Shown: positions 62,022-64,000 of the stretch, piece by piece
How the letters are laid out: every line of letters begins with the position of its first letter
Position numbering within the stretch: position 1 is the stretch's first letter
Assembly (NCBI GenBank): GCA_007751255.1
Contig: CP036296.1
Span: 496,001 to 560,000 of the forward strand
Length of the DNA: 64,000 bases
Direction of reading: 5' to 3'
Origin: Engelhardtia mirabilis
GTDB lineage: Bacteria > Planctomycetota > UBA1135 > GCA-002686595
Notes under the pieces: generated by a model
Seen by the model: the letters and a program-made list of their open reading frames with translations, nothing else
The model's database searches: none
What the model was told of the DNA's origin: nothing
Made by a program: the position numbers and the translations under genes

Positions 62022-64000
62022 ATGATCGCGCAACGGCTCCTGCTCCTCGGCCCGCTCGTCGTCGGCCTCGTCTCTGTCCCCGCTTCGGCCCAGACTGACG
62101 CCCAGGGCCCCCAGCCCTTGGAGTGGTATCTGCCGGCGGGCATCGCCTATGACGCGGACTTCCCTCGGCCCGAGTCCGTCCTCGGCTGGGGCGTGGGGGA
62201 CTGGCACGTGCGGCACGATCAGCTCGTGGGCTGGTTCCGTGCGGTTGCTGAGGCCTCGCCGCGTTTCTCGCTCGAGACCTACGGCTACACCCACGAGCAG
62301 CGGCCGCTGCTGCTCGCCACGGTGACGAGCCCCGCGAACCTGGCGCGGATCGACGAGATCCGTGAGGCGCACGTGAATGCCGTGCTCTCCGGTGACGAAG
62401 CCTACGAAGGCCCGGAGGTCGTGTGGATGGGCTACAGCGTGCACGGCAACGAGTCGAGCGGCTCCAGCGCCGCCATGCTCTTCGCCTACCACCTGGCGGC
62501 GGCGACGGGGCCCGAGATCGAGCGCTTCCTCGAGGACACGATCGTTCTGATCGACCCCTGTCTGAACCCGGACGGCCTCAGCCGCCACGCCCAGTGGGCC
62601 AACTCCCACAAGGGGCGCAACCTTGTCGGCGATCCCGACCATCGCGAGCACCGCGAGGTTTGGCCGGGCGGGCGCACGAACCACTACTGGTTCGACTTGA
62701 ACCGCGATTGGCTCCTCTTGACGCACCCCGAGTCGCGCGGGCGCCTGGCGAAGTTCCACGCGTGGATGCCCCAGGTCCTGACCGACTACCACGAGATGGG
62801 GACCAATTCGACCTACTTCTTCCAGCCGGGGATCCCCAGTCGGCAGAACCCGCTCACGCCGGAGCGCAACCTCGAGTTGACGCGCGAGATCGCGACGTAC
62901 CACGCGGACGCCCTCGACGAGCTGGGGAGCCTCTACTACACCGAAGAGAGCTTCGACGACTTCTACTACGGCAAGGGCTCGACCTACCCCGACCTCCACG
63001 GCGCGATCGGGATCCTGTTCGAGCAGGCCTCATCGCGCGGGCATTTCCAGGAGAACGACTTCGGCGGGATCAGCTTCCCGTTCACGATCCGCAACCAGTT
63101 CGTGACCAGCCTGTCGACCCTGGCGGCGGTGGACGGGATGCACGACTCGCTCTCCGGCTACCAGCGCGAGTTCTATCGCACGGCGCTAGAAGAGGCGGCG
63201 GCCCACGACGTGCGCGCCTACGTCTTCGGCGCGGCGGAGGATCCGGAGCGGACCTTCCGGATGGTGGACATCCTGCGGCGGCACGGTATCGAGGTGCGAC
63301 ACTTGGGGCGCGACTTGGACGCCGACGATGACGACGGCACCGCCTTCAGCGCCGACGGCTCCTACGTCGTCGACCTGCAACAGCCGCAGTTCCGGCTGAT
63401 TCGGGCCCTGTTCGAGACGCGCACGTCCTGGCCGGACAACACGTTCTACGACGTGTCGAGCTGGAACCTGCCCCTGTCCTTCAACGTGCCCTACCGGGCC
63501 CTGGACGCCGATGCCGCGATCGGCGAACTGATCGGGGCGCCGGCCGAGGAGGACTTCGCGCCGGGCGGTTCGGTGATCGGGGCCGAGCGGGTCGTGGCCT
63601 GGCTCTTCGAGTGGCACCACTACAACGCGCCCCGCGCCTTGAACCGCATGCTCGAGGCCGGCGTGCGCGCCCAGGTGGCGACGCGGCCGTTCAGCGTCGA
63701 GACCGGCGCGGGGCCGCGGGACTTCGACTACGGCACGATCGTCGTCCCGGTCGGCGTGCAGCGCCTGTCCCGCGACGAGCTGCGCGCCCTGGCCGACGCC
63801 GCGGCCGCCGACGGGCTCGAGGTCCACGCGGCCACGACCGGGCTGACCTTCGACGGGGTCGACCTGGGCAGCGGCTCGCTGAGTTCGCTCGAAGCGCCAC
63901 AGGCGCTGATGCTGGTGGGCAGCGGCGTGTCGTCCTACGAAGCCGGCGAGGTCTGGCACTACCTGGACACGCGCGTGGACATGGGTGTTTCGATGGTCGA
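62022..64000 (+). CDS. M14-family zinc carboxypeptidase, secreted (partial, 3' cut)
   Basis: Secreted metallocarboxypeptidase; 659 codons are visible and the frame is open at the window end. Signal peptide (1-24, VPASAQ). M14 zinc motif VHGNE (H-x-x-E) with GYSVHGNESSG, then the substrate-binding LIDPCLNPDGLSRH, the second-ligand region FDLNRDW and LTDYHEMG. A long C-terminal region (VRAYVFGAAEDPERTF, then WNLPLSFNVPYRAL) resembles the class of large bacterial M14 proteins with a following glutamine-amidotransferase-like part. Likely extracellular peptide degradation. Confidence 0.9.
   Translation, partial: MIAQRLLLLGPLVVGLVSVPASAQTDAQGPQPLEWYLPAGIAYDADFPRPESVLGWGVGDWHVRHDQLVGWFRAVAEASPRFSLETYGYTHEQRPLLLATVTSPANLARIDEIREAHVNAVLSGDEAYEGPEVVWMGYSVHGNESSGSSAAMLFAYHLAAATGPEIERFLEDTIVLIDPCLNPDGLSRHAQWANSHKGRNLVGDPDHREHREVWPGGRTNHYWFDLNRDWLLLTHPESRGRLAKFHAWMPQVLTDYHEMGTNSTYFFQPGIPSRQNPLTPERNLELTREIATYHADALDELGSLYYTEESFDDFYYGKGSTYPDLHGAIGILFEQASSRGHFQENDFGGISFPFTIRNQFVTSLSTLAAVDGMHDSLSGYQREFYRTALEEAAAHDVRAYVFGAAEDPERTFRMVDILRRHGIEVRHLGRDLDADDDDGTAFSADGSYVVDLQQPQFRLIRALFETRTSWPDNTFYDVSSWNLPLSFNVPYRALDADAAIGELIGAPAEEDFAPGGSVIGAERVVAWLFEWHHYNAPRALNRMLEAGVRAQVATRPFSVETGAGPRDFDYGTIVVPVGVQRLSRDELRALADAAAADGLEVHAATTGLTFDGVDLGSGSLSSLEAPQALMLVGSGVSSYEAGEVWHYLDTRVDMGVSMV

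Overview
High-GC bacterial DNA, dense with genes on both strands and with many ATGA/GTGA stop-start overlaps. The gene content points to Planctomycetota. There is a PSCyt1/DUF1549/DUF1553 protein overlapping a DUF1501 protein, two secreted or sigma-linked Gfo/Idh/MocA dehydrogenases, ECF sigma factors fused to a membrane segment plus a large extracytoplasmic part, and many lipoproteins and secreted beta-helix or Gly-rich proteins. This assignment is inferred from gene families; no rRNA, tRNA or CRISPR array was seen.

Layout. 1-5.5 kb (minus): Na/Pi cotransporter (cut by the window edge), a VTT/TVP38 membrane protein coupled to cardiolipin synthase, and a secreted amidohydrolase. 5.8-14.2 kb: secreted endonuclease I with duplicated C-terminal domains, an unknown membrane-anchored protein, a metallophosphoesterase, a GFA-type zinc protein overlapping a TraB/DUF5694-like lipoprotein, a secreted beta-helix protein, and a short lipoprotein whose heavy-metal-associated (HMA) domain is interrupted by one in-frame TGA exactly where the first metal-binding cysteine belongs. 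14.2-20.7 kb: sigma/membrane fusion, Gfo/Idh with a lipoprotein, a PagL-like outer-membrane protein, and a DUF2846-like lipoprotein. Two 159-bp inverted copies of a MITE-like element lie at 12.1 and 19.9 kb. 20.7-26.7 kb: DJ-1/PfpI, a decayed gene end with tandem repeats, SbtA/SbtB (bicarbonate transporter and its PII-like partner), SUI1 coupled to a CASTOR/POLLUX-like channel, and a CNNM/DUF21 protein. 26.8-32.2 kb (minus): a four-gene operon DUF4956 - CotH/beta-helix - VTC domain - ILEI/FAM3-like domain. 32.3-41.2 kb: lipoprotein phosphoesterase, small HEAGH protein, Sel1-repeat lipoprotein, GT-C-like membrane protein, class I fructose-bisphosphate aldolase, a PE-PGRS-like Gly-rich secreted protein and an unknown secreted protein. 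41.3-44.9 kb: zwf-pgl-gnd, the complete oxidative pentose phosphate branch. 45-58 kb: small membrane proteins, the planctomycete PSCyt1/DUF1501 pair, a nucleotidyltransferase/GHMP kinase pair (probable sugar activation), an Nramp-like transporter overlapping a Gfo/Idh enzyme, an alpha/beta hydrolase, and a membrane protein with 35 consecutive Asp coupled to an ECF sigma factor. 58.4-64 kb: a second sigma/membrane fusion and an M14 carboxypeptidase running off the end.

The strongest candidate for something new is the HMA lipoprotein at 13894-14208. The reading frame, the domain and the codon usage all continue through the TGA. The TGA replaces the first Cys of the CxxC motif, giving U-G-G-C if read as selenocysteine. 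A small hairpin with bacterial SECIS-like spacing and a G-U in the loop starts 11-12 nt after it. No selenocysteine machinery is in this window, so a nonsense mutation or sequencing error has to be excluded.
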